Shown here: piece by piece, positions 43,221 to 52,435 of the stretch
How positions within the stretch are numbered: the stretch's first letter is position 1
Layout of the letters: every line of letters starts with the position of its first letter
Assembly (NCBI GenBank): GCA_900016875.1
Contig: FCNR01000023.1
Location: 124,001 to 188,000 of the forward strand
Reading direction: 5' to 3'
Length of the DNA stretch: 64,000 nucleotides
From: Eubacteriaceae bacterium CHKCI004
GTDB taxonomy: Bacteria > Bacillota > Clostridia > Lachnospirales > Lachnospiraceae
Notes under the pieces: generated by a model
What the model was told of the DNA's origin: nothing
Database searches by the model: none
What the model saw: the letters and a program-made list of their open reading frames with translations, nothing else
Program-made: the position numbers and the translations under genes

Positions 43221-44501
43221 TTAGTGAGCGATTACCTGTGCTGTCTTCCAGTAATCTGCAACATCCTGAGCGAACTGCGTACGGTCAATCTGTCCGGCCA
43301 GATATTCCTGCATGTTTGCGCCGAGAACGGAATAATGGTCATCCGGCAGGAAGTTGTAGTTAGGAATCAGGTTACCTGCGTCTGCGTAAGCCTTAACAGA
43401 TGCGCCCAGCGGGTCAAGGTTATCAGCAGGAATGTTGCTGAATGCCGGTACAAGCTGACAATCTTCTGTCAGGAATGCGTTACCTGCTTCATCGTTTACT
43501 AACCAGTTCAGGAAATCTTTTGCTGCCTGACGCTGCTCGTCAGATGTATTCTCGGAAGAATCAATGAAGAAATACTTGGAACCGCCGCCAACTAACTTGG
43601 TGTTTGTTCCGTCATCTGTGTTCTGAGGAACAGGCATGATACCCATGTTCTCGCTGTAGTCATATGCGGAAAGCACTGCCCAATCCCAGTTGCCGCCGAA
43701 CATAAACGCGATCTCGCCTTCTGCCAGTTTCTGCTCTGTCACTTCACGCTCTGCAGAAATCGGAGATTCTTTTGCGTAGTTGTACTGCGTCAGAGTCTCG
43801 AAAGTATCCATTAAGGAATTGTATTTTGCATCGTTAGCAAGATCTACAGTTCCTTCTGTCAGTCCGGTAACGAATGCTTCCGGATCAGCCTGCTCTTCAT
43901 ATACCTGTGGCAGATAATGACCTGCCAGAGACCAGTCTTCCTTCATGATACCTACAGGAGATTCCATACCGCCTGCTACTAACTGTTCAAGGAGTCCTTT
44001 GAATGCATCCAGTGTCTGATAATTTGCCGGATCGAATGTTTCGCCGGTGATTGCTTCAATGGCATCTGCATTGTAGATAACGCCACGTGCCTCTACACAA
44101 ACAGGGAAGCCGACAACCTTATCATTTATAGAAATTGCATATGGAGTCTGGCTAACCCATTCCTGGTCGCTCAGATCAACTGCATGTTCTTCTGCCAGAT
44201 TGTAAACATCCTTCGCATCTACCATGGAAAGAGTATACGGATCATTGGAAGAATATTTGGTAGCCATATGAGCTGCTACAGTATCGCTGGAGTAGTAAAC
44301 CTCTACGTCCACGCCTGTTGCTTCGCTGTACTCTTCAGCCGCCTGCTCAAACTGATCCTGAATCTCCATCTTAGAGTTAAAGACAGTAATGGAAGTACCT
44401 GTACTCTCTGCTCCCCCCTCATCTCCTGAGCCGCCACATGCAGCAAGAGATAATGTCATCAGTGCTGCTAATGAAAGAGCTGCCACTTTTTTTAATCTCA
44501 T
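43221..44501 (-). CDS. Sugar-binding lipoprotein (MsmE type)
   Basis: Extracellular solute-binding protein, 426 aa, family 1. Lipobox SLAAC near residue 22, then GGSGDEGG linker. Family features include FMFGGNWDWAV and DFLNWLVNDE. GAGGAGG precedes the ATG. It heads the operon, behind a promoter that carries a LacI-type operator. The enzymes downstream suggest raffinose-family or related alpha-galactosides as ligand. Confidence 0.92.
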   Translation of the reverse strand: MRLKKVAALSLAALMTLSLAACGGSGDEGGAESTGTSITVFNSKMEIQDQFEQAAEEYSEATGVDVEVYYSSDTVAAHMATKYSSNDPYTLSMVDAKDVYNLAEEHAVDLSDQEWVSQTPYAISINDKVVGFPVCVEARGVIYNADAIEAITGETFDPANYQTLDAFKGLLEQLVAGGMESPVGIMKEDWSLAGHYLPQVYEEQADPEAFVTGLTEGTVDLANDAKYNSLMDTFETLTQYNYAKESPISAEREVTEQKLAEGEIAFMFGGNWDWAVLSAYDYSENMGIMPVPQNTDDGTNTKLVGGGSKYFFIDSSENTSDEQRQAAKDFLNWLVNDEAGNAFLTEDCQLVPAFSNIPADNLDPLGASVKAYADAGNLIPNYNFLPDDHYSVLGANMQEYLAGQIDRTQFAQDVADYWKTAQVIAH

Positions 44502-44916
44502 GTTTTTTTCCTCCTCTTAGAATAAAATGTCAAGCCGGAAATTCCTTCTCCTTTTCCGCCTTTTTTAACGTCCGTACTATGTGTCCCTCTTGTACCGAAA
44601 TTAAGGATGCTAGCAATCTTAATTCTCCGTGAAAAACAACATACACATCAGTTAATGAAAATATATCACCTAAAAGCCGTTATGTCAATCGTTTATCATA
44701 AATTTTATCATTTTTCTTTACGAAATCTTCATAAAATCTGTCATTTGTTTTACTTTTTATTGAAAAACCTGTGTTTAATTGGTGAAAACCCCCTTCTTTT
44801 TCTCATAATATTCATGTCAAACCCTTAATATTTTAGGGTTGAAATATCATGGTAGATTTGATACAATCTTTTTCAACATTAATTCGGTGATTTCAACAGG
44901 AAAGGAGTACATTTAC
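44502..44916. other. Divergent regulatory region of the sugar operon
   Basis: Holds the msmE promoter/operator (44660-44698) and, on the plus strand, the promoter of the DUF624 gene. AT-rich; no gene seen. Confidence 0.5.
44660..44698 (-). promoter_or_regulatory. Promoter with LacI/cre-type operator for the msmE operon
   Basis: On the minus strand TTGACA (44683-44688), 17-bp spacer, TATATT (44660-44665). The 16-bp near-palindrome TGATAAACGATTGACA (44683-44698) with central CG includes the -35 box. Its form fits a LacI-family repressor or CcpA; the LacI gene at 46617 is the nearest candidate. Confidence 0.65.
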
Positions 44917-45615
44917 ATGAAAAAAATATTTAATATGGACAATCCCTTCTGGGTGGCCATGGGCAGAGTTTTTGACATCTTTGTTCTGAACTGTCTGTGG
45001 CTTCTGTGTTGTCTTCCGGTTTTTACCATAGGACCTGCCACCACAGGACTTTATTATGGTATGTTCGGAATCCTGCGCGGCGACGGCGGTTATCCCTCCA
45101 GAGATTTTTTCAAATCCTTCAAATTGAATTTTAAGCAGGGGCTGCAACTGGGCATCCCCCTCACCCTGATCGGTGCTTTCCTGGCGCTGGACATTTATCT
45201 GTGCTACCAGTCCGGACGGGGAATATACACATTTTTCCTGTTTTTCTTTGCAGTTTTGTTTATTGTCTGGCTGGCGGTCACTTTATATACTTTCCCCCTG
45301 CTCGCCAAATTCGAACGAACTAACAAACAAATCCTGATCTGGGCTTTTACCCTGTGTATTAAGAATTTTCCGCGTACACTTTACATGTTTTTCTCACTTG
45401 CTCTCGGTTTATGGCTCTGCCATCTGCTGCCGGGCCTGCTTTTCATCGCGCCGGCTTTTATTGCGGAAAACCATACCGCCATCCTGCTCACAGTTCTCGA
45501 TCCTTATCTTCCAAAGCCTTTCGAGGATGATGAGACGGAGGATAACGGCGGCAGCGAACATGACGCAGAGGATAAAATCGTTCCACCAGATGACGATATG
45601 AAATGGCTGCTGTAA
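44917..45615 (+). CDS. DUF624 (YesL-like) membrane protein
   Basis: Membrane protein, 232 aa, about five helices, with the YesL-type pattern VAMGRVFDIFVLNCLWLLCC, then PVFTIGPATTGLYY and RDFFKSFKLNFKQG. Members are commonly found beside MsmE-type sugar transporters; the exact role is not known. Start at 44917 follows AAAGGAG; an in-frame ATG at 44839 has no site. An acidic C-terminal tail (DDETEDNGGSEHD) is unusual. Divergent from msmE. Confidence 0.87.
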   Translation: MKKIFNMDNPFWVAMGRVFDIFVLNCLWLLCCLPVFTIGPATTGLYYGMFGILRGDGGYPSRDFFKSFKLNFKQGLQLGIPLTLIGAFLALDIYLCYQSGRGIYTFFLFFFAVLFIVWLAVTLYTFPLLAKFERTNKQILIWAFTLCIKNFPRTLYMFFSLALGLWLCHLLPGLLFIAPAFIAENHTAILLTVLDPYLPKPFEDDETEDNGGSEHDAEDKIVPPDDDMKWLL

Positions 45616-45706
45616 ATGCAGCGAGACTTGAAGTACCGTATAAATATGAAAAAACAGCCGCCGCAATTTTGAGGTAAACTTAGAACAGAAAGGAATTATC
45701 TTCATT

Positions 45707-46483
45707 ATGACAAAAAACAAAAAGCCGAAAAAAGACAAAGAGCCCTCCATCTTCCGACAGGAACTTAAGAGGGACTGGAATACATTTAAAAGTCTGAAAG
45801 GCACTAAAAAGCTGGGATTCCTCTGGGATTATTACAAGCTTCCCGCCACGATCATCGTGACCCTTGTAGTCGTGGTCTGTGTTTTCGCCAACATGCTCTG
45901 GGAGGGACAAAAACCGCGCCGCCTGCAGGTTTACGCCGTTCTGAATACCGAGGACAGCTGTGTATACTGGTTCCGGCAGTTTGAACAGGAACTGACCGCC
46001 GATGGCAAACCGGGACTGGTGGAAATGAATGAAGATCAGCCTTTTGATTACGACAGCCCTTATTATTATCTGCAGGAGATTGAGGTCATGACTACAGTTT
46101 CTTCTCAGCGTATGGATGTGGCCATCTGTAACGCCGACATGTATGACTACCTTCTTGCCATCAACGCCTGCATGCCCCTTGATACAGCGCTGCCGGAAGA
46201 TCTCTACACAGATTTGTCCAACCGCGGCATGATTGACGCCAACACCGCCAATCTTCAGATAGACGAAAATGGAGAAATCGATGAATCTGCCGGTATTGAC
46301 GGGTATTATGCTGTTAATCTGGAAGGCACAGAATTCGAAAAACGTTACAACAAGCCTGAAGACCAGGTCAACACCGAAGGAGACGAACCTCTTTACGCCG
46401 TTATCATTTCCAACACGGAACATCTGGATGACAGCATTTCTTTCATCCGGGCACTGACCCAGGAGGATTTTCTTCCGGAGTAA
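45707..46483 (+). CDS. Membrane-anchored hypothetical protein, 258 aa
   Basis: A basic cytoplasmic N-terminus (KKPKKDKEPSIFRQ), one helix (LPATIIVTLVVVVCVFANML, ~46-65) and an extracellular part with YVYWF-like and DVAICNADMYDYLLAINA segments. The latter resembles part of a solute-binding protein fold, but no family is recognised. It follows the YesL-like gene by 91 bp, probably same operon, and is closed by a long terminator. Confidence 0.75.
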   Translation: MTKNKKPKKDKEPSIFRQELKRDWNTFKSLKGTKKLGFLWDYYKLPATIIVTLVVVVCVFANMLWEGQKPRRLQVYAVLNTEDSCVYWFRQFEQELTADGKPGLVEMNEDQPFDYDSPYYYLQEIEVMTTVSSQRMDVAICNADMYDYLLAINACMPLDTALPEDLYTDLSNRGMIDANTANLQIDENGEIDESAGIDGYYAVNLEGTEFEKRYNKPEDQVNTEGDEPLYAVIISNTEHLDDSISFIRALTQEDFLPE

Positions 46484-46503
46484 TACCTTTTTCTGTGAAT
46501 CAT

Positions 46504-46586
46504 AAAAAAGCTGTCATACTGATTGAATCGTCCGGAACCAGATTGAAAAATCTTTCCCGGACGTCAATTTTGTATGACAGCTTTTT
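46504..46586. terminator. Long bidirectional terminator
   Basis: Outer stem AAAAAGCTGTCATAC / GTATGACAGCTTTTT (15 bp) with an inner CGTCCGG / CCGGACG stem. It separates the convergent gene at 45707 and the LacI gene. Confidence 0.9.
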
Positions 46587-46616
46587 ATTTTTAATATTAT
46601 TTATCTTTGCCTGATA

Positions 46617-47594
46617 TCACGTACTCTCCCGCTCCACCAGATACACAGGCAGAACGGTGCGTTTTGCCACCAGCTGTCCAGCCGCTGCTTTATCCAGCAG
46701 ATCCACGGCGATGGTCGCCATCTCCTTGATAGGCTGATGTACACTGGTAAGCTGCGGGGCTGTGATCGGCGCTATCATGGAATCGTCAAATCCTATGATC
46801 TTGATCTGATCCGGCACGCTGATTCCCAGCTTCCGGCATACCTGAAGGGCCTGTGCGGCAATGACGTCGCTGTTGGCGAAGAGGCCGTCGATATCCGGGT
46901 GCTCCCGCAGCGTCTTCTCAATCATCTCACTGTAATTCATAGAATCGAACTGTACTACCTCTGTCATGATCTCCAGAAATGGAATCCCATATTCGGCGCA
47001 CACCTGACGGAAACCTACCACGCGGCTGTCCGCTGGCATCGGCGTATCTGTAAAACTTCCGATGTGAAGCAGGTGTTTACATCCTAACGAGATGAGCTTC
47101 TTCGCCACCAGGGCTCCTCCCTGTATGTTATCACATTCCACGGAAGCTGTGGCAAAATCCACATACCTCTCTACAGTGACGATTGGTATATCCATTTTTT
47201 CAAAAACAGAGGCATCCACAGTTCCACTGAACAAGATAACTCCCGCTACCCGGTTGCTGTAGCACATTTCCACATATTCAAGCATTTTCTCATCTCTGCC
47301 CTGAGAATTACAGAGCAGAATCTTATACCCCTTTTTATGTCCCTCATTTTCAAGATTACTGATCATCTCGGCGAAATACGGATGCCTGATATGAGGAACG
47401 ATCACTCCTATTGTATTCGAACTTTTATTCTGCAAAGAACGCGCCAGCTCATTGGGCCGATAGTTCAGCTTTTTCATTGCCTGCGCCACCCGCTCGCGGG
47501 CATTATCGCTGATATATCCTCTGTTATTCAGTACCCGGGATACCGTCGTCACCGTCAAACCGGCTTCCCTCGCAACGTCCTTCAAAGTTGCCAT
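46617..47594 (-). CDS. LacI-family transcriptional regulator
   Basis: Repressor, 325 aa. N-terminal helix-turn-helix ATLKDVAREAGLTVTTVSRVLNN with hinge RPNELARSLQNK, then a periplasmic-binding-like sensor domain ending VDLLDKAAAGQ. Start at 47594 follows AAGGAGA; the longer frame to 47657 lacks a site. It is downstream of the GH32 gene on the same strand, so it probably controls sucrose/fructoside genes and perhaps the msmE operator. Confidence 0.93.
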   Translation of the reverse strand: MATLKDVAREAGLTVTTVSRVLNNRGYISDNARERVAQAMKKLNYRPNELARSLQNKSSNTIGVIVPHIRHPYFAEMISNLENEGHKKGYKILLCNSQGRDEKMLEYVEMCYSNRVAGVILFSGTVDASVFEKMDIPIVTVERYVDFATASVECDNIQGGALVAKKLISLGCKHLLHIGSFTDTPMPADSRVVGFRQVCAEYGIPFLEIMTEVVQFDSMNYSEMIEKTLREHPDIDGLFANSDVIAAQALQVCRKLGISVPDQIKIIGFDDSMIAPITAPQLTSVHQPIKEMATIAVDLLDKAAAGQLVAKRTVLPVYLVEREST

Positions 47595-47708
47595 TTTATT
47601 TCTCCTTCGTCCGTTTCTGACTCGCAGATACCTCCTCTGTTCATTCAGCCTGCCCATATATTTCTTCCTTACATTCCCAGCTTATCATTATTCAACAAAA
47701 AATATCCG

Positions 47709-49277
47709 CTAATCGATCTCAAAAATATCATACTCTTTCACATGGTCAAGCGGCATCTCCAGAGATATTTCCGGGTCGCGCAGCTCGAAGGTTCCCATCT
47801 GCTCACCGTTGTCAAAAAATACTTCCAGAATCCTGTCGTCAATGACAAACAGCAGCTCATGGCGCCATGCCTTTGCCTGGAAAGCATCACGGTCCACAGT
47901 GAAGCTGCCCACCTCCGGGCTGTACTCAATCCAGCTTCCGTTTATCTTCCAGCGAAGATCATCCAGCAGATTCTCCTCCACGTTCATACGAATAAGAACT
48001 GCCTTTTTCTTTTCTTCCTGCTGATAAAAAATCGTGTGATTCTCGTCAGGCTGCACCTTGTCCGTAATCCGCTCCGCCTGCTCCCAGAGCTCACGCACCG
48101 GCTTCTGCACAATAATAAAGCCGTCGTCGGTACGTTTGCAGGATAATTCCACCGGAATGCCATATGCTCCCGTATAGTTTCTTCCATCGTTTTTCAGCCG
48201 CAGCCACGGAATGGAGATGACGCGCCCTTCCACGCCGGAGAAAGTCTGAGCGGCATACGGAACCCCCGTCAGATACGCCCATTTTTTCTCTCCGTCCGTC
48301 TTAAAATCCCTGCCGTCAAACTGTCCCTCGTAATAAAAACCATCTGCAGACCAGAAGAACCAGCATTTTTCCCCCTGATCTGAAGTCAGTTCAAAAATAT
48401 CCGGGCATTCCCAGCCATCCTTCAGAGTAAACTCTTCCATCAGTTCCCAGTCTTTCAGATTCTCTGAACGAAGGATGCCAAAATCGTTGCCTCTGAGCCA
48501 GAGCGCCATAATATAGGCGCCGGACTCCTCATGCCAGTACACCTTCGGATCGCGGCTGTCCCGGTAAATCACCGGAACACACGGTTCCTTTATCTTCCGG
48601 AGAGTCATGCCGCCATCCAGACTGTAGGCGATCTTCTGGGTAAACTGCTGTCCCTTGCTCCACTCGTCATTGCCTCCGGCTGCCGTATAGAAAAACAAAA
48701 GCGCATCTTCCGGCAAATCCAGAAGTCCCCGCTCATTCTTGATGGCGCATCCGGAGTATATCGTACCATTCTCATCCGGAAACATCACGGAATCCACCTG
48801 CTCCCAGTGCAGAAGGTCACGGCTCACCGCATGTCCCCAACTCATATTGTTCCACTGGATGCCAAAGGGATTATACTGGAAATACAAATGATAGACCCCA
48901 TTATCATATATCATACCGTTGGGATCATTGGTCCAGCCGCTGTCAGCGGCAAAATGGATGACCGGATGAGTATCGGCAGCCTCCTCCCGTTCATCGGAAA
49001 GGCAGACGCTTTCCGAAAAGATATCCGGCGCTTCTTCCAAAGACACTCTTATTTCTTTTCCCCTGTACGCCTCCACCGGAATCTGCGCGCAAAAATCAGC
49101 AGTATACTTCCCGTCCTGTTCTTCGTCCACCGGTACCATAACTTCTGTCATTTTTTCCTGTGTCCCGTTCTCTCGATCCAGAAGAAAAATTTTCAAAAGT
49201 CTCTCTTCTTTCTGTGCACAGATCGGAATATTTAAATATTTTTTATCGACCAGAAAATCTTTTTCCATCATTTCCAT
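47709..49277 (-). CDS. GH32 beta-fructosidase (sucrose hydrolase)
   Basis: Glycoside hydrolase family 32, 522 aa, no signal peptide, so intracellular. Catalytic triad visible: nucleophile Asp in WTNDPNGMIY, the transition-state stabiliser in YRDSRDPKVYW and acid/base Glu in WECPDIFEL. A C-terminal beta-sandwich is present. An N-terminal ~90-residue extension precedes the blade domain. It splits sucrose, sucrose-6-phosphate or short fructans. TAGAGGAG precedes the ATG. Forms a unit with the LacI gene. Confidence 0.93.
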   Translation of the reverse strand: MEMMEKDFLVDKKYLNIPICAQKEERLLKIFLLDRENGTQEKMTEVMVPVDEEQDGKYTADFCAQIPVEAYRGKEIRVSLEEAPDIFSESVCLSDEREEAADTHPVIHFAADSGWTNDPNGMIYDNGVYHLYFQYNPFGIQWNNMSWGHAVSRDLLHWEQVDSVMFPDENGTIYSGCAIKNERGLLDLPEDALLFFYTAAGGNDEWSKGQQFTQKIAYSLDGGMTLRKIKEPCVPVIYRDSRDPKVYWHEESGAYIMALWLRGNDFGILRSENLKDWELMEEFTLKDGWECPDIFELTSDQGEKCWFFWSADGFYYEGQFDGRDFKTDGEKKWAYLTGVPYAAQTFSGVEGRVISIPWLRLKNDGRNYTGAYGIPVELSCKRTDDGFIIVQKPVRELWEQAERITDKVQPDENHTIFYQQEEKKKAVLIRMNVEENLLDDLRWKINGSWIEYSPEVGSFTVDRDAFQAKAWRHELLFVIDDRILEVFFDNGEQMGTFELRDPEISLEMPLDHVKEYDIFEID

Positions 49278-49608
49278 TATCTCCTCTATTTCTTATTCTT
49301 ATATTTTTACCACAGTTTCTGTTCGGTTTATGTAAAAACACTAAAAAATTACTTGTTTTTTTCCATTCTTTCATAAAAAGAACATCTGCCCTATCCTTAT
49401 ATGTCATTCGATTGATACATTTTGTTCATTATAACAAAAACCTATCTGTTATACAAGTAGAAATTTCCCGGCGAATTACCCCCGAAATCCATACAAAAAT
49501 AACCAACTTCTCATTGACAAAGTTTTCCCTGCGCGAGTATCATAGGCTCAGGAAAACAGGTTAAACCTTTGACATATTTGTCGCCAGAATGATTGAGGAG
49601 AATTTACA
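49278..49608. other. Divergent region between GH32 and the ParB-BMP gene
   Basis: Carries the GH32 promoter/operator (49402-49433) and presumably the promoter for the gene at 49609. No gene seen. Confidence 0.5.
49402..49433 (-). promoter_or_regulatory. GH32 promoter with operator-like site
   Basis: On the minus strand an extended -10 TGTTATAAT (49428-49433 for TATAAT) is followed at about +2 to +19 by TGTATCAATCGAATGACA (49402-49419), a CG-centred imperfect palindrome sharing TCAATCG with the msmE operator. Confidence 0.5.
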
Positions 49609-51588
49609 ATGATCACAACAAAAGCAGATGCAAAAATGAATTATGAAAAAGCCTGTCACCTCGGCAAAAAAGAGGGCGGCTCGCCTGCTGTTCTGGACGC
49701 CATTCTTCAGGAACGACACATAACCGCTCCGGCAGAAGTCTCTCTCGGCCTCGTATCCATACCTGTCGAGCGTATTGTCGGAACCAAAAGCAAGGGGCGA
49801 AGTCAGTCTTTCAGCAAGAACTTTTATCCTGTCCTGAAAGAGAATACCGAGTTTGCTTCCAAATGGATCTCTCTGTGCAGCGCCCATCTCAATGAAGGTA
49901 TCCGCGACCCCATCAAGGCATACGAATTCATGAATCAATTTTATGTGGAGGAAGGCAACAAAAGGGTCAGCGTGCTGAAATATTTTGGTGCGGTTTCTAT
50001 CCCTGCCAATGTCATCCGCATCATTCCGCCGCAGAATGACGACAAGGAAACGCGCATTTATTACGAATTCATGGATTTTTACAGTCTGTCACAGATCAAC
50101 GACATCTGGTTTTCCCGCACAGGCAGCTTTGCGCGCCTGCAGCGTCTGGTCGGAAAACTGCCCAACGAGTCCTGGAGCAACGAAGACAGAAAGACTTTTC
50201 ACTCTTCCTATGCTCTTTTTCAGGAAGTATTTGATTCTTTAAACGAAAAGAAATCTTCGCTCCTTTCCGGGAACACCGTACTGAATTCTCTGGAAGACGC
50301 CGCAGATAAAAAGAAGCCTTCCGTTCTTCCGGGAGACGCCTTTCTCTATTATATTGACCTGTACGGATACGACTCTCTGCAGACGGACAGCACTGCAGAG
50401 CTCAAGAGGAAACTTAAGAAAACGAGAGACGAGTTTCAGCTGCTGCAGTCTGAGCAGTCCGTGGCCCTGCAGATGGATCCGGGCGAAGGCAAGAAGAAGA
50501 ATCTTCTGCTGCGGCTGATTCCGGCAGGCACCAAAAAAGTCCGCGTCTGCTTTATCTATGCCAGAACCATTGATAAATCCGGCTGGTCTTACTCCCATGA
50601 TCTGGGCCGGGCGCATCTGCAGCAGACCTTCTCCGATCAGGTGATCACTTCCTACTACGAAAATGTCACGCAGGAAAATATCGCAGAATATTTACAGAAG
50701 GCCATCGACGCCGGTAATGATCTTATCTTTACCACCTCGCCGATTTTTCTGCGGGAGAGTCTGAAAGCCGCCATCGATCATCCGGAAGTCAAGATATTAA
50801 ACTGTTCGCTGAACACGTCCTACAAACACATCCGCACCTACTACGCGCGGATGCACGAAGCCAAGTTTCTCATGGGCGCGGTGGCTGGCGCCATGGCCGA
50901 CAATGACCGCATCGGCTATGTCGCCGATTATCCTATTTACGGCAACATCGCAGGCATCAACGCCTTCGCCCTGGGCGCGCAGATGGTAAATCCCCGGGCG
51001 ACTGTTTATCTGGAATGGTCCAGGCGCACTCACCCGATACCGCAGTCTTTTTTTACTGAGCACGGAATCTCCATTATCTGCGGCAAAGATTCCACCGCTC
51101 CGGGTATGTATGACCAGCAGTTCGGTCTTTACCGGCGCGATGGTGATGCTATCTGGAATATGGCAATGCCCGTCCGGAACTGGGGACGTTTTTATGAACA
51201 TATGATCCGGAATGTTATGAACGGAAGCTGGAAACTGGATGATGAAAAAGACACCACAAAGGGACTGAACTACTGGTGGGGCATGTCCTCCGGCATCGTC
51301 GACGTCATCTGCTCCCACCGGCTTCCAATCGGTACTTCCCGCCTGATTGCTCTGCTGAAAGATACCATCTGCCGCGGAGGTTTCAATCCATTTTCCGGCA
51401 TCATGTATTCCCAGAACGGCGTGATCAAGGACAACTCTTCCGACACGCTGACGCCGGAGGAGATCATTACCATGGACTGGCTGGCAAGCAATATCGTTGG
51501 CTCCATTCCATCCAAAGACGATCTGGACGAACCCGCACGGGACCTGACCGCCATTCAGGGCGTGAAGGAGGAGGACCGCCTGCCATGA
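49609..51588 (+). CDS. ParB-like domain fused to cytoplasmic BMP-type binding domain, 659 aa
   Basis: No signal peptide or lipobox, so cytoplasmic. Residues ~45-140 look like a ParB/sulfiredoxin-fold domain: IPVERIVGTKSKGRSQSF, then DPIKAYEF and YVEEGNKRVSVLKYFGA, where EGNKR matches the ParB nucleotide-binding box. A helical linker follows (~150-300). Residues ~310-600 match the BMP/PnrA nucleoside-binding family (VCFIYARTIDKSGWSY; FLMGAVAGAM; GYVADYPIYGNIAGINAFA). BMP domains are normally exported lipoproteins. GAGGAGA precedes the ATG. The stop overlaps the next start by 4 nt. Possibly a nucleoside or nucleotide sensor; function is inferred. Confidence 0.75.
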   Translation: MITTKADAKMNYEKACHLGKKEGGSPAVLDAILQERHITAPAEVSLGLVSIPVERIVGTKSKGRSQSFSKNFYPVLKENTEFASKWISLCSAHLNEGIRDPIKAYEFMNQFYVEEGNKRVSVLKYFGAVSIPANVIRIIPPQNDDKETRIYYEFMDFYSLSQINDIWFSRTGSFARLQRLVGKLPNESWSNEDRKTFHSSYALFQEVFDSLNEKKSSLLSGNTVLNSLEDAADKKKPSVLPGDAFLYYIDLYGYDSLQTDSTAELKRKLKKTRDEFQLLQSEQSVALQMDPGEGKKKNLLLRLIPAGTKKVRVCFIYARTIDKSGWSYSHDLGRAHLQQTFSDQVITSYYENVTQENIAEYLQKAIDAGNDLIFTTSPIFLRESLKAAIDHPEVKILNCSLNTSYKHIRTYYARMHEAKFLMGAVAGAMADNDRIGYVADYPIYGNIAGINAFALGAQMVNPRATVYLEWSRRTHPIPQSFFTEHGISIICGKDSTAPGMYDQQFGLYRRDGDAIWNMAMPVRNWGRFYEHMIRNVMNGSWKLDDEKDTTKGLNYWWGMSSGIVDVICSHRLPIGTSRLIALLKDTICRGGFNPFSGIMYSQNGVIKDNSSDTLTPEEIITMDWLASNIVGSIPSKDDLDEPARDLTAIQGVKEEDRLP

Positions 51589-52196
51589 AGATTCTAGCAA
51601 TATCAGACATCGAATCTCCCTACTTCTGGGATTATTATGAGAAAAAGAAGCTGGCAGACATCGACCTCATCCTGTCCGCGGGTGACCTACGGTCCGAGTA
51701 TCTCTCTTTCCTGGTCACCATGTCCAGCGCCCCGGTACTCTACGTCCACGGCAACCATGATACAGAGTACAAACGCAAACCGCCGGAGGGCTGCATCTGC
51801 GTGGACGACAAGCTCTACGTTCACGAGGGCATCCGGATTCTGGGTCTTGGCGGCTCCATGAATTACAACGACGGAGAATATCAGTACGAGGAGAAGGAAA
51901 TGCAGCGCCGCGCCAAAAAACGTACGCTGTCCCTCATGCGCCACGGCGGCATGGACATTCTGCTGACCCACGCTCCCGCCCGCAATATCAACGACGGGGA
52001 AGACCTGCCCCACCGGGGCTTTGAGACCTTCTGCCACCTGCTGGACCGCTACCAGCCCCGTTATTTCATCCACGGGCATGTGCACAAAAATTATGGCTGT
52101 GATTTTCACCGTTATGATAAATACAAAGATACGGAAATCATCAACGCTTACGAATACTGTATTTTTGAATATGGCGGCGGCACAGCCGGAAAGTAG
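51585..52196 (+). CDS. Metallophosphoesterase (YfcE-like), coupled to ParB-BMP
   Basis: Calcineurin-like phosphoesterase, 203 aa. Metal motifs: SDIESPYF, SAGDLRSEY, HGNHDTEY, LLTHAPARN and IHGHVHKNYG. The first motif is D-I-E where D-x-H is usual, so one metal ligand differs. ATG at 51585 overlaps the upstream stop (ATGA), which ties its translation to the ParB-BMP protein. Substrate is probably a small phosphodiester or nucleotide, but nothing in the sequence fixes it. Confidence 0.82.
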   Translation: MKILAISDIESPYFWDYYEKKKLADIDLILSAGDLRSEYLSFLVTMSSAPVLYVHGNHDTEYKRKPPEGCICVDDKLYVHEGIRILGLGGSMNYNDGEYQYEEKEMQRRAKKRTLSLMRHGGMDILLTHAPARNINDGEDLPHRGFETFCHLLDRYQPRYFIHGHVHKNYGCDFHRYDKYKDTEIINAYEYCIFEYGGGTAGK

Positions 52197-52435
52197 GGCG
52201 GCGTTGCCCGGCAATTCCGACAAAGTGTTGTCTTTAACCATAAATCCGGAGAATTTTTAGTTATTTGTGTCATTGCTCATTTTATTCGTTTAGTTTACAC
52301 TAAGGAAGACAGCAAAAACGGTTACTCATATATGAATACATACAGCATTTTCTATCAGCACACGTACCAGGCGGTATCTATTCATATATTCACATAGTCG
52401 TACAGACATTCATTTTTTAAGGAGGATACATTTCT

